NCBI GenBank assembly: GCA_017871115.1 | Contig: JAFCIZ010000011.1 | Location: 1,009,501-1,073,500, forward strand | Direction of reading: 5' to 3' | DNA length: 64,000 nt | DNA from: Cunninghamella blakesleeana | Taxonomy: Eukaryota; Mucoromycota; Mucoromycetes; Mucorales; Cunninghamellaceae | Part shown: positions 12,894 to 24,171 of the stretch, in pieces | Numbering within the stretch: position 1 is the first letter of the stretch | Layout of the letters: each line of letters opens with the position of its first letter | Program-made: the position numbers and the translations under genes | The notes under the pieces: generated by a model | Databases searched by the model: none | What the model saw: only the letters and a program-made list of their open reading frames with translations | What the model was told of the DNA's origin: nothing

Positions 12894-14398
12894 TTTGTTT
12901 TGTATTATTATTACTATTATGTATATAAAGTGAAAGGGGAGCGAAAGAAGAAAAAAAATTTGCTCCTCAATTTTTTTAAAAAAAAAAATGACGGCATTTA
13001 AAACAAAATTCTACTATTTCCTCAATCCTTTTTTTTTTTCTTTGCTGGTATTTTTTACTACACTTTAATATTTTTTTTTAATATGTAATTAGTTTATAAC
13101 AAAATAATATAACATTAAAACAACAATATTATTTTTTTTTTCCACATCTATGTAAAGTTTGGCCGAGATCATTTTCTAAAAGCGGATTCATTATTGAATT
13201 ATTATTGTTATTCTAAAATTGGATTACTAACATAGCATAGATATATCCATACAAACATTAATTTTTTTTTAAAAAAGTCATATATTAAAATCTCTACATA
13301 TAATATCCAAGATTCATTTCAGTTTTTTATTTTTGACCTATTTTTTATTATATATACATTTGTGAATAAAAGATCGGTGTATTGTTTAATGATTGTATTA
13401 AAAAGGAAATTATAATTGCCTAAAAAAGTAGCATTTCGTATCTCCTGTATGCTTTTTCATTGTTCTAATCTATATATGCTTTATAAAATAAAATTAATAT
13501 TTTATTTTTTTCTCTTATTATGTATAGATATGTACTATTTTTTTAAAAATAAATATATAGATTTAATAATATTATTGATATTTGGAAACACTATTAGCGT
13601 TTTTATTAGTTGTTTTTCGCCAATTTATATGTAAAATGAATTACCAAGTGTTGAGAGTAATGGACAATAAAACTATTATAAAGATTTTTTTCTTTTTTCC
13701 ATTAAATATATGTCAATAATAGAATAAAAGTTAGTTTATGTATTATACATTGATCAAGTTTTATACCATGCTGAGCAAATAATTCTACAATGTGTTTAGT
13801 GCAAAGACATACCCATTTTTAATAATAGTTCAATGAGTAAATAAACCATATAAAATTTATATATTTTTGTGACCATTGGGTGGGAAGAAGTTTACAAGGT
13901 GGAAAATAAAAAAATAATGATAAAAGTGGTTCTTTGTATCATAAAGGGTTCTCAAAGCCGGATTAGTCAACACAAGGTTGAGACTTAGTTTTTTTATGCA
14001 ACATTCAATTTTTATCAGTTTGTTTAATAAAATAATTGCAGTATATTATTTTTCAAAGATATATAATTAGGCAAAATTATTTTCAATTCTTCCGTTGAAT
14101 GTTTATTTTATCATTAAATTAAAAATAAAAAATATTGTTTTTTTAATTCATCAACCAATTTAAAATGTTTTAAAAAGGAATTTAGTATAAATGTTTATTA
14201 ATAAAAAAAGTGAAGGGAAGTATAATATTTTATTATTGTGTACATTATGTTATAAAATAGTAATACTAGTAAATGTAAATTTAGTTTAGTATATATATAT
14301 ATATATATATACAATCGTTTTAATATTATATAATATCATACAATTGACAATTATTAATAGTCACAATGATATAATAAATATTGTAATTTTTTTTCACA
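12894..14398. other. Intergenic, no gene seen
   Basis: About 1.5 kb between the MED18 start and the 3' end of the first F-box gene. T/A runs at 12968-12990 and 13130-13142, a TA run at 14290-14311. The only longer open frames are low-complexity Tyr/Phe/Ile/Lys translations without recognisable features. Confidence 0.5.
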
Positions 14399-16624
14399 TT
14401 ACCTTCTAAAATCAATTTTATTAATATATTTACATTTCAGCAATATGGTACAACCTTCTTCATATACTTTTGCTATAGTTCCAGAAAGAATTTGATTACC
14501 ATCAGAAGTAGTTAATGGACGACTTAAGTATATGCCAATGTTATTTTTAATTGTACGCTTTTCGTCAGACGTAGATTCATGTATAATTAATTCATTTGCA
14601 TAGTGGTAGCCATAATATATTTCCTTAATCCGCGAATAAATATTAAATTCACTAATATTTAGTTGTTCTAAATGATTTTGTGATAAATCAAAATATATTT
14701 TTTTAACAGGATTTATTTTTGAAGATGGTGATGGTAAAGTTAATGCATCAGGTTCTGGGTATAATAGGTCAACATCACATAAGGTTAGTATTTTTACATG
14801 AGGAGTTTTTTTTAAAAAATCATTGAATCCAATTTTCATAGCAATTTCGGAACGGTAAAGAGTTAAATCATTTAATTTATAAGTTGTATTATTATTGTTA
14901 TCGTAATCACTATTATTAAAATCCAGCTGTTGTCGTTTTCTTTGCTCTATTAATTTATGTGCTTTATGCACGCTGATATTATCATTATTCCATTCGCGTA
15001 GGTATATTTCGTTATTTGTACTGTTACCTACACCTCTGTCATAATAATCCTTATCATATAGATCATCTTTATCGTTTATAATTCTACAACGATATATTTC
15101 CAATTTAGTTAAACTAGGAAAAGTGTCCAACCAATCTGTTATATATATAGGTTGATTTAATTCATCACTGTGCCCGTTCATGAAAAATGTTGTTATTGAA
15201 GATGATAATATGATAGAGTTTTCGTTTTGTAAAAGATAATAATACAGAGCATTATAACTAAGCGTTGGGCTTAATGATAAATATGTCAAATGATTGAATG
15301 AGTTATGTTGTTTTACAACCTTATTTATCATATTGGTGTAATTATTGGTGATAGTTTGATCAGAAGCGTCTGTAGTCATCATAAATTGTTTGTTATAGTC
15401 TTCGAGTGTAGTATATTCATAGCTGAGGTGGGTCAATTGTGTAGGATGTTGTAATAGACATTGTAAAAATTCATTGTTTGGCCAGAATGTTTTATTTTCC
15501 ATTCCACTTTCAATCAGTGTATCCAATCGATCTTGTGGATAATCTAAAAATATAACTAGTGTTTTTAATAACTGAAATTTCATCATTGCATCACGTATTG
15601 CTGATTGATAAGATTCATTAAGTTCTATTGGAATTGGTATGGTGATTAATTCAAACTTCAATGTATGTATTCGTGGGTATTTTTTTGATAGATATGCAAA
15701 ACATTGAGGATATATGATTTTACCCTCAATATATAAACTTTTTAAATGATGAGGTTGCTGAAATATAATGGTGGTATTGTCGCTGTTATATTTGAGCTTA
15801 TGATCATAATCTTCAGATATAGTCATAGATATATTTAAAAGTGATAAATTTTCAAGTTTTGGACACGATTGACTTATGTTTTCAAAAGTATATTCATCAA
15901 TATAATGAAATTTATAATGTTCTACCATGTCGTAGGCTATTGAGTTATTGATATCTATATCCTCTAGATCTGGAAAAGATATACTTAAATAAGTCAAGTT
16001 TTTCAATGTTGGTAAAATAAGAATTGTTTTTATCGTTTCATTTTCTCCATCGTCGACATACGGAGGTATTTGAATTTTTGGAGCAAAATGCTTTATATGA
16101 ATAGGTGGTAGAGGAAGAGAATGCTGTTTCTTATCGTCAATCATTTCTAATTCTATATTTCGGTCTATATCCAAATGTTTTACTTTATCTCTATTATTAT
16201 ATAGTATTGTTGCCCATGATTTATTGCAAATCATATACCATTCTTCATAATGAGTAAGCTGCTTTAATTCAGGTAAATAGTCATCTTCTGGTGCAACATC
16301 AAGTATATAAAAACCATCTATAGATTGAATATTTGGGAACGTCTTTGCTATTTCTAATAATATTTCTCTTTCCATTACATCACCATAAAGACTGGTATCC
16401 AGATGTTGAACATAGTGACCAATAGGTTTATTATTAACATTTTTTTCTTTTGCCATCTTAATAAATTTCATTAATTGTTTTTGAGAATAAATATCAATAG
16501 AGCAATATAAATAAGGTTGAATGAATTGATACCAAACCTTACAAACAGATGCAGTAGCTATCTTGTATTTTTGTGGTAAACGCAAAAATATATTTTCTAA
16601 TATTTCATTAGGTAGGGAATCCAT
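14399..16624 (-). CDS. F-box protein, copy 1 (741 residues)
   Basis: Single uninterrupted exon. Residues 1-45 are an F-box (MDSLPNEILENIFLRLPQ, then VCKVWYQFIQPYLY), which in this family binds Skp1 so that the rest of the protein can present substrates to an SCF ubiquitin ligase. The remaining 700 residues look like irregular leucine-rich repeats: phrases such as PKLENLSLLNIS, THLSYEY, LTYLSLSP, LTKLEIYRCRI and VKILTLCDVDLLYP recur every 25-60 residues. It lacks introns, unlike almost every neighbour. The adjacent copy 2 is near-identical over long stretches (for example the YPQCFAYLSKKYPRI block), so the pair is a recent tandem duplication. The substrate is unknown. Confidence 0.9.
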   Translation of the reverse strand: MDSLPNEILENIFLRLPQKYKIATASVCKVWYQFIQPYLYCSIDIYSQKQLMKFIKMAKEKNVNNKPIGHYVQHLDTSLYGDVMEREILLEIAKTFPNIQSIDGFYILDVAPEDDYLPELKQLTHYEEWYMICNKSWATILYNNRDKVKHLDIDRNIELEMIDDKKQHSLPLPPIHIKHFAPKIQIPPYVDDGENETIKTILILPTLKNLTYLSISFPDLEDIDINNSIAYDMVEHYKFHYIDEYTFENISQSCPKLENLSLLNISMTISEDYDHKLKYNSDNTTIIFQQPHHLKSLYIEGKIIYPQCFAYLSKKYPRIHTLKFELITIPIPIELNESYQSAIRDAMMKFQLLKTLVIFLDYPQDRLDTLIESGMENKTFWPNNEFLQCLLQHPTQLTHLSYEYTTLEDYNKQFMMTTDASDQTITNNYTNMINKVVKQHNSFNHLTYLSLSPTLSYNALYYYLLQNENSIILSSSITTFFMNGHSDELNQPIYITDWLDTFPSLTKLEIYRCRIINDKDDLYDKDYYDRGVGNSTNNEIYLREWNNDNISVHKAHKLIEQRKRQQLDFNNSDYDNNNNTTYKLNDLTLYRSEIAMKIGFNDFLKKTPHVKILTLCDVDLLYPEPDALTLPSPSSKINPVKKIYFDLSQNHLEQLNISEFNIYSRIKEIYYGYHYANELIIHESTSDEKRTIKNNIGIYLSRPLTTSDGNQILSGTIAKVYEEGCTILLKCKYINKIDFRR

Positions 16625-17069
16625 TTACAATTAATATTTGGTGTTTGGTGAGTGGAAATTTATGTGTTGGATTGATAAAATAAAATATAAAAAGAGGAAA
16701 GTGAAAAAAATGATTTCTTTTAACTTTAAAAAAACACCGCAGTCGTATAAGCTTGCTTTAAATTTATTTAATTTTAAACAACCCGCAGCTGTGTAGCTGT
16801 ACGTTAATTTTTTATAATCAAAAATGGGCCTGAGGTACTGAAATAGACTGAGTTTTAAGCTAAAATAAATATATTTTTTTTATAATATTAAAAGTATGAA
16901 AATACAAACATATTAAAAAAAGAGATTTATTGCTACAAAAAAAAAAGTAAACTTATATCTTTTTTACTATAATTGCATTTATATTAAATAATACTATTAT
17001 ACCAGAACAATATTAATAATAATAAAATAATATTACTAATAATATAGTATTATAACAATAATGATAATG
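16625..17069. promoter_or_regulatory. Upstream region of F-box copy 1
   Basis: The first 25-30 bases upstream of the ATG (AATATTTGGTGTTTGGTGA on the plus strand) and a segment at 16783-16817 (CCGCAGCTG, then TAGCTGT and TTAATTTTTT) recur upstream of F-box copy 2 (20641-20670 and 20787-20818). This is either residual duplication homology or a conserved promoter element. CTGAGTTTTAA occurs at 16848. Confidence 0.5.
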
Positions 17070-17400
17070 TTATAATTCGGGATAGCTTCCATGATCAAAT
17101 ACATGTCCTGTCATTTTAGGATCCATAATATCAATTCCTTGATCCTTGTATAAGATCATAACAGTCGATATATTCTATATAGGTAGTACTATTATCCAAC
17201 TATTAGACATCTACTAAAAATAATTTTTTACTTTTGGTGGATGGATTTGTACCTTGAATCATATTACGTTTATTAACACAAACATCTTTAATGATATCTA
17301 CTATACATAAAGTTGTAGATTTACCTAAATGCGTGCGATGAAATATATATGTTAATTTTTCAAAATACTTTTTCCATACTCTTTCATCATTGATTAGTAT
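17070..17400 (-). pseudogene. Decayed coding remnant between F-box copies
   Basis: Reading the minus strand, protein-like sequence appears in pieces: WKKYFEKLTYIFHRTHLG, then DIIKDVCVNKRNMIQGT, and, after a stretch with stops, ISTVMILYKDQGIDIMDP and TGHVFDHGSYPEL ending at a TAA (17072-17070). Possible GT-AG joins exist (after the CAAG at about 17260; acceptor TATATAG at about 17185), but I could not build an upstream start or a full gene. I do not recognise the protein. The composition is much less repetitive than the surrounding DNA, so either a gene relic or an unmodelled last pair of exons is plausible. Confidence 0.3.
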
Positions 17401-17461
17401 TATGCAATGTTTAAATGTTAGAATACTTAATATTACAAAATATTATGGGTGATGTTTGTTT

Positions 17462-17492
<31 letters not shown>

Positions 17493-18419
17493 GGAATTCA
17501 CCGTAAATATTACCACAATGTATTATTTCTTCTCTAATATAAACATTGTAATTACTAGAAGTTCAATAGATAGAAATAATAGGAAAGATAGTATTAATGG
17601 TGGTAGCTGAAACAAAAGAAACACTTAAACAGCAATTTAGATTTTATACATTTTCTTCTATCCTCTTCTTTTTTTTTTCTTTTTTCTTTTTTTTATTTTT
17701 TAATTTTTTTTTAATTTTTTTTTTTTTTACTTCATTTCTTATCCTTCTTTTTAAATATGTAATAATAATAAATGAAATGTTAAAGAAAAATAGCATTAGT
17801 TGTAATTATTAAAGTAATTTGATGCTTACTAAATACATTATATAGCTTAAATATTAGTATAAGATATACACTTTTGTATTAAAAATTTTTTTGAAATTAA
17901 AATTGATTAAAACTTGTTTAGGCCAAAATAACATTGAATAATACCTAATCAAAATTGAATTTTATCCATAATTGAGTAACTAGAAGAGGTATTGAGTCAG
18001 AGCCTGAAATTAAAAAAGCTAGTGTTTTTTGGTTCTTTATTAAGATTCGACAAGCTTTAAAAATTTCACTTCTTTTTTTACAACTATGATTATGAAGCTT
18101 ATTTTTTATGCTTTTTTGAGTTTGGTTTATTATTATTATCTTATAATTATTGTTATAACACTTGTATATATCAGACTACGGTTAAATAAATAAATAAAAA
18201 TTAATTTTAAAAAATGCAATATGTAAAAAATAATACATTTATTGAAAAAATTAAAACAATTGTAATGCGTAATAATCGATATAACTAGTGGTAAATAATA
18301 ATAGTTATATAGTAATAGTATAATTAAAGGTATATATAATTATTTTATATTTTATAAAATTAAGAGTTATTAATGGTCATAATTTAGAATAAATATTATT
18401 ACATTTTTTTTTAAGAAAA
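17401..18419. other. Intergenic, low complexity
   Basis: A 30-base T-run at about 17468-17491, pyrimidine tracts at 17655-17760, and no supported gene. An open frame on the plus strand around 17597-17812 translates mainly to Phe and Leu from the T tract and is not credible. Confidence 0.5.
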
Positions 18420-20642
18420 TTAACATTTGAAATCAATTTTATCAATATATTTACATTTCAACAATATAGTAAAATTTTCCTTGGATTCTTTTGTTATAAT
18501 TTCAGAAAAAGATTGACAACCATCAGAAGTAGTTAATGAACGACGTGAATATATATCAGAGCTACCTTTAGTAATATACTTTTCGTCAGAAGCAGTTTCT
18601 TGTATAATTAATTTATTTACAACGCCATAGCCATAACTTCTATTAGTAGCCCATGCATCGAGATTAAACTTATTAATATATAAGTATTCTAAATGATTTT
18701 GTGATAGATCAAAGCATATTCCATTAACAGGATACATTTTTGAAGATGATGATGGTAAGGTTAATGCATCAGGTTCTGGGTATAATAGGTCAACATCACA
18801 TAAGCTTAGTATTTTTATATGAGGAGTTTTTTTTAAAAAATCATTGAATCCAATTTTCATGGCAATTTCAGAACGCCGAAGGGTTAATTTTTTTAATTTA
18901 TAAGTTGAGTTATTATTATAATTATTGTAACCACTATCAAACAAATCCAGCTGTTGCTGTTTTCTTTGCACTATCCATTCATGCGATTCATTCGCATTGA
19001 TGCTATACTTATTCCACTTGCGTCGGTATATTTCATTACTCGTACTGTTACATGTACCTCTACCATAATAATCCTTATCATATAAATCATCTTTATCGTT
19101 TATAATTCTACAACAGTATATTTCCAATGTAATTAAACTAGGAAGGATGTCTAACCAATCGGTTATATATATAGGTTCGCCACGTCCATTTATAACTAAT
19201 TTTGTTATTGAAGATGATAATATGATAGAGTTTTCGTTTTGTAAAAGATAGTAGTACAGAATATCATAGCTAAATGTTGGACTTAATGATAAATATGTCA
19301 AATGGTTGAATAAATGATGTTGTTTCACAATCTTGCTTATCATATTAGTGTAATCATTCATGGTAATTTGATCAGAAATGTCTGTTGTCACCATAGACTG
19401 GTTGTTATAATTTTCAAGTGAAAGATGATTATATCTAAGGAAGGTTAATTGTGTTGGATGTTGTAATAGACATTGTAAAAATTCATTATTTGGCCAGAAT
19501 GTTTTATTTTCCATTCCACTTTCAAGATGTACCCTCATTTGATTCCGTGGACAAAATAAATATATATCTAATGTTTTTAAAAACTGAAATTTCATCATTG
19601 CATCACGTATTGCTGATTGATAAGATTCACTAAGTTCTATTGGAAGTGGCATGGTGATTAAGTCAAGTCTCAATGTATTTATTCGTGGGTATTTTTTTGA
19701 TAGATATGCAAAACATTGAGGATATATGATTTTACCCTCAATATCTAAACTTTTTAAATGATGAGGTTGCTGAAATATAATGGTGGTATCGTCGCTGTTA
19801 TATTTGAGCTTATGATCATAATCTTCAGATATAGTCATAGATATTTTTGAAAGTGATAAAGATTCAAGTTTTGGACATGAATGACTTATATCTTCAAAGG
19901 TATATTCATCAATATAGTGAAATTTGTTATGTTCTTCTGTGTCATAGCCTTGTGAATGATTGATTTCTATATTCTCTACCTTTCGATCTGGAAAAGATAT
20001 ATTTAAATAAGTCAAGTTTTTCAATGTTGGTAAAATAAGAATTGTTTTTATCGTTTCATTTTCTCCATCGTCGACATACGGAGGTATTTGAATTGTTGGA
20101 CCAAAATGTTTTAAGTGAATAGGTGGTAGAGGAAGAGAATGTTGTTTCTTATCGTCAATCATTTCTAATTCTATATTTTCATTTATGTCCAAACGTTCTA
20201 CTCTATCTTTATTATTAAATAGTGTTGTCATCCATGATTTATAGGAATTGATATACCATTCTTCATAATGAGTAAGCTTATTTAGTTCAGGTAAATAGTC
20301 ATCGTATGGTACATCACCAAACACATAGAAGCCGTCAATAGATTGAATATTTGGAAACGTTTTTGCAATTTCTAACAGTAGCTCTTTCTCCGTTCCACCA
20401 ATATGAAAACCGACATTCAAACGTTGAACATAATGGCCAATAGGTTTATTATTAACAGTTTTTTCTTTTGCTATATTAATAAATCTCATTAATTGTTTCT
20501 TAGAATTAACATCAATAAAGTAATAAAAGTAAGGCTGAATGAGTTGATACCAGGTCTTACAAACAGATGCAGTAGCTATCTTGTATTTTTGTGGTAAACG
20601 CAAAAATATATTTTCTAATATTTCATTAGGTAGGGAGTCCAT
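18420..20642 (-). CDS. F-box protein, copy 2 (740 residues)
   Basis: Intronless. Same layout as copy 1: F-box at residues 1-45 (MDSLPNEILENIFLRLPQ, VCKTWYQLIQPYFYYF), then irregular leucine-rich repeats (PKLESLSLSKISMT, LTYLSLSPTFSYD, IKILSLCDVDLLYP). The first 20 residues and the long YPQCFAYLSKKYPRI and KTFWPNNEFLQCLLQHPTQL blocks are the same as copy 1, whereas the segment near residues 215-240 and the C-terminal 100 residues differ markedly. Such patchy divergence is what one expects if the substrate-facing surface changes quickly or gene conversion has homogenised parts. Expected to act as an SCF adaptor; substrate unknown. Confidence 0.9.
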   Translation of the reverse strand: MDSLPNEILENIFLRLPQKYKIATASVCKTWYQLIQPYFYYFIDVNSKKQLMRFINIAKEKTVNNKPIGHYVQRLNVGFHIGGTEKELLLEIAKTFPNIQSIDGFYVFGDVPYDDYLPELNKLTHYEEWYINSYKSWMTTLFNNKDRVERLDINENIELEMIDDKKQHSLPLPPIHLKHFGPTIQIPPYVDDGENETIKTILILPTLKNLTYLNISFPDRKVENIEINHSQGYDTEEHNKFHYIDEYTFEDISHSCPKLESLSLSKISMTISEDYDHKLKYNSDDTTIIFQQPHHLKSLDIEGKIIYPQCFAYLSKKYPRINTLRLDLITMPLPIELSESYQSAIRDAMMKFQFLKTLDIYLFCPRNQMRVHLESGMENKTFWPNNEFLQCLLQHPTQLTFLRYNHLSLENYNNQSMVTTDISDQITMNDYTNMISKIVKQHHLFNHLTYLSLSPTFSYDILYYYLLQNENSIILSSSITKLVINGRGEPIYITDWLDILPSLITLEIYCCRIINDKDDLYDKDYYGRGTCNSTSNEIYRRKWNKYSINANESHEWIVQRKQQQLDLFDSGYNNYNNNSTYKLKKLTLRRSEIAMKIGFNDFLKKTPHIKILSLCDVDLLYPEPDALTLPSSSSKMYPVNGICFDLSQNHLEYLYINKFNLDAWATNRSYGYGVVNKLIIQETASDEKYITKGSSDIYSRRSLTTSDGCQSFSEIITKESKENFTILLKCKYIDKIDFKC

Positions 20643-21289
20643 TTACAATTAATATTTGGTGTTTGGTGAATGAAAAATTAACAAGTGCTAAAATAATAAA
20701 AAAAATGATTTTAAGATATAAAGCGATAAATATAGCAAAAAAGAAAGGGGAAAAAAAAAAAAACTTTTTAATTTTAAAAAAAGTTTACCGCAGCTGAATA
20801 GCTGTGCTTTAATTTTTTTAAATTAAATTATAGTATATATTTTTTAGCTATATCAATATCCTGTCTTTACAAATATGGATTCAGTAACCATGGATAAAGA
20901 GAGGCTTTAACATATGTATATTGAATTATAAATAAGAAAAGGTGTGTGATTGTATGATAGAAAAATAAAAAATTAAGATAATAAACTATACATTTTGTTA
21001 AAACTTACGAATATCACAAATCATTTTTTTTATATATAATATTTCTATTTTATTTACAAGTGGATGATTATAAACTTGTCAAACAATTTTACAAAAATTA
21101 GCTTAACCTAGCATCTATTATTGATTTGTTTTCAACAAATATGAATTTTTGAAGAATTAGCTATGTAAAAAAATTTTATGTAGAGTTTATTTTATTTTTA
21201 TAACCATATAATTATTGATATTAGTATTAGTTATATTGGAATACGAATAAATATATAAATAAATAAAAATTTAAAACCTTAAAAAAGGA

Positions 21290-21326
<37 letters not shown>

Positions 21327-21431
21327 TTTTTATATAATATTATGGAATATACTGCTATTAATTATAATATTCAATGATATTTAATTCAATTGTTTCTTTT
21401 TTGCTTTCTTTCTTTCCTTTTTTTTCCAAAC
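20643..21431. other. Intergenic between F-box copies 2 and 3
   Basis: Contains the CCGCAGCTG...TAGCTGTGCTTTAATTTTTT segment at 20787-20818 shared with copy 1's promoter, A-runs at 20750-20765 and a long TA run at 21292-21320. No gene seen. Confidence 0.5.
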
Positions 21432-23612
21432 TTATTTATTAAATACTAATTCATCAATGTATTTACATTTCAATGATAAAGTATATTCACCTTTAAAACT
21501 TCTTGCTACATCCCCACTTCTAGTAATGGTACGTTTATTATCAGGAATGGTTTCATATATTAACAACTTATTTACAATGTATCTATCATCAACCATATAT
21601 TTACCCCATGAAAAAAGAGATAGTTGTTTAATAACAAGTAATTCCAATTGGTATCGAGATAGATCAAAGGTTATTTCTTTCTTTGGAAGCAAAGCTGAAG
21701 ATGAAGTAATATCACCATTACTATTGTGCATTGGTCCTGGTTCTAAAAACGAATGTAGTACTTGATCTAACACGAGCCTTTTTAAATGGGGGCATTTGTT
21801 TAAAATTACGCTCAATCCATTTTTTATAGATAGTGTACATTGTTGAAGCGTCAGATATTTTAATTTATAAGTAGAATTGGCACCAGTGTCATTTTTATCA
21901 TTTTTATTGTAAAATAAATTTTGTTGTTGATGCTGCTTTTTTTGTTTTATCATTTCATGCGATTTATGTACATAGGTATTATACTTGTTTCTCAATAAAA
22001 AATCATGACTGTCTTTATTTAAATCCTCTCCATCGTTTATCATGCCGATGGCTTTTAGTTTTAATAATGTTAAATTAGGGAAAGTGTCTAACCAATCAGT
22101 TATGCAAACAAGGTCTTCTCTTTTATCTTCATTTGATCCATCTATAATCAACTCCTTTATTGAAAGGGATAGGACAATGTTATTTTCGTTTTGTTGTTGC
22201 GAAATATAATGATAAAGAATGTCTCGACTAAGTTTTGTTGTTAGTTTTAAATATATCAAATGGTTGAGTAAGGCATTAGGTTGATGGATGATTTTATTTA
22301 TGATATCTTGATAATAATCCTTTATCATATCAGTTGAATCAGAATTATTATTTAAAAGCTGTTGTTGTTGATTCCATTTTTCAAGTATCTCATTATAGTA
22401 GGTGAAATGTGTCAATTGTGTTGGGAATTGTAATAACCATTCCAAGAATTCATTATTTGGCCAAAACGATTTATCATCCATTCCTATTTGCAAAAGTCCA
22501 TCCATTTCATGTTGCGAATATTTTAATTCTAAATTTAATCTCTTTAAAAATTGAAGATGCGTCATCATATTATGCATAGCGAATTGAAATGATTTGGTAA
22601 TTTGTATTGGAATGGGCAAAACGTTCAAACTTAATTTGAGTGATTCTAGTTGAGGATACTTTTTTGAAAAATAAGTAAAGCAGCTTGCATCCATAATCCT
22701 ACCACCTATTTCCAATTCTTTTAATTGGTAAGATTTTTGAAACATAACTATATTGGTATCATTTTGTTTCATAATATCATTGAAAGATGAAGCAATAGCA
22801 TCATCATTTTCTTCATTTATATCTTCAGGTTTTGTCATATAAATCGATTGAAGAGATAAAGATATAAGACTTGGGCATGATTGATGTATAGATTCAATTG
22901 TATATTTATCAACATAAGGATAATAGTCACTACTTGGGAAAGTCATCCTTGGAAAATAAATACATAAAGTCGTCAACATGTTCAATTTCGGTAAAATCAG
23001 GATTGCTCGCCGAGGCGATCCAAGGGAATAACATGAAGTATATGAAGGTAGCATTGAATTTCGTAATTGCCCAAAAGGCTTGAAATGGATAGGAGGGAGA
23101 AGAGAAGGATCGTTGGTATAATAAGTTTGTATGGTTCCAGGTATAAAAAGTGATTCTACTTTTTCTTTATTGTTAAGTAACGTTTTCATCCATGTCCTTT
23201 TAGTGATAACGAACCAAAGGTCCATATGAGTAAGCTGTTGATATTGAGAATCATCATTTTCAGATAATTTATTTACACAACCTAGACCGTTTTTAGGTCC
23301 ATTAATAGAATGAATATTTGGTAATGCCTTTGTTATCGCTAACAGTACATTTTTATACAGTAAATAATCGTAATGGAAAATCAAATGTTGAACATAATGA
23401 CCAACAGGTTTATTATCGATGATATGCTGTTTTGCTAAATTAATAAATTTTATTAATTGTTGCTGAGAATAAAAATTAATAGTATAATAAAAAGAAGGAT
23501 TTAAAATAAGCTGTCGCCAAGTTTTACATACAGTGGAACAAACTGTTATTCTGTATCTTTTTGATAAGTGCGAAAATATAATTTCTAATATTTCTCTAGG
23601 TAAAAAATTCAT
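21432..23612 (-). CDS. F-box protein, copy 3 (726 residues), diverged
   Basis: Intronless. The F-box is recognisable (MNFLPREILEIIFSHLSKRY, VCKTWRQLILNPSFYY) but the sequence is clearly older than the copy 1/2 split. Landmarks shared with the others include GHYVQHL, FWPNNEFLEWLLQFPTQLTH, CFTYFSKKYPQLESLKLS and the C-terminal SLKCKYID. Asn/Gln-rich insertions (QQQQLLNNNSDS; QKKQHQQQNLF) fall in the same loops where copies 1 and 2 also vary. It lacks the CCGCAGCTG promoter segment of the other two. Role inferred as an SCF substrate adaptor; nothing identifies a substrate. Confidence 0.88.
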   Translation of the reverse strand: MNFLPREILEIIFSHLSKRYRITVCSTVCKTWRQLILNPSFYYTINFYSQQQLIKFINLAKQHIIDNKPVGHYVQHLIFHYDYLLYKNVLLAITKALPNIHSINGPKNGLGCVNKLSENDDSQYQQLTHMDLWFVITKRTWMKTLLNNKEKVESLFIPGTIQTYYTNDPSLLPPIHFKPFGQLRNSMLPSYTSCYSLGSPRRAILILPKLNMLTTLCIYFPRMTFPSSDYYPYVDKYTIESIHQSCPSLISLSLQSIYMTKPEDINEENDDAIASSFNDIMKQNDTNIVMFQKSYQLKELEIGGRIMDASCFTYFSKKYPQLESLKLSLNVLPIPIQITKSFQFAMHNMMTHLQFLKRLNLELKYSQHEMDGLLQIGMDDKSFWPNNEFLEWLLQFPTQLTHFTYYNEILEKWNQQQQLLNNNSDSTDMIKDYYQDIINKIIHQPNALLNHLIYLKLTTKLSRDILYHYISQQQNENNIVLSLSIKELIIDGSNEDKREDLVCITDWLDTFPNLTLLKLKAIGMINDGEDLNKDSHDFLLRNKYNTYVHKSHEMIKQKKQHQQQNLFYNKNDKNDTGANSTYKLKYLTLQQCTLSIKNGLSVILNKCPHLKRLVLDQVLHSFLEPGPMHNSNGDITSSSALLPKKEITFDLSRYQLELLVIKQLSLFSWGKYMVDDRYIVNKLLIYETIPDNKRTITRSGDVARSFKGEYTLSLKCKYIDELVFNK

Positions 23613-24171
23613 TTACTATTAATAGTTAGCGATTGGTGTATAATGCTTAGAAAAGTAATATAAATTATTCTAGAAAATATAAAAAAGTAGAATAAAAGAT
23701 AGAGAAAGAAAGAAAAGTGAGAAAGACTAGAAAGAAAGAGAAAGAATGTGTAAATACTTGCCTTTTATAAAAACTAGCGTACCTGACTGGACTTTAAATT
23801 TTTTCTATTTGTTTTTTGAAAGATCTATTCATTTTATTGTTTTTATAAATGAAACATATTACACAAAGTTATTTTCCCAAACTACACTAATGCTTAAAAA
23901 TCAACAAATCATGAGAAAATAAAAACTTGGTTAATTTTTTTCATAAAACACGAATATAAAAATCATTTATATAATATCACTTTTTTTTTGTACACGATCT
24001 GAGAAAGTTGTACAAATCAAAATATCAATTTATCATGTAATAGTTTATTATTGTTGTTATATTGTTATTATTAATGGTATATTTAATGTATAAAAAAAAA
24101 TAAAATAAAATGATATATATAATGAAGTTTGTTTTATATATACACTAAGGGAAAGCATCTGCATTTACCTC
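23613..24171. other. Intergenic, F-box copy 3 upstream and MFS 3' side
   Basis: GA-rich patch at 23695-23750 just upstream of the F-box gene, then AT-rich DNA. No gene seen. Confidence 0.4.

Noticed and set aside
13416..13634. Plus-strand open frame of about 70 codons
   Set aside because: Low-complexity Tyr/Phe/Ile composition in AT-rich DNA; no support.
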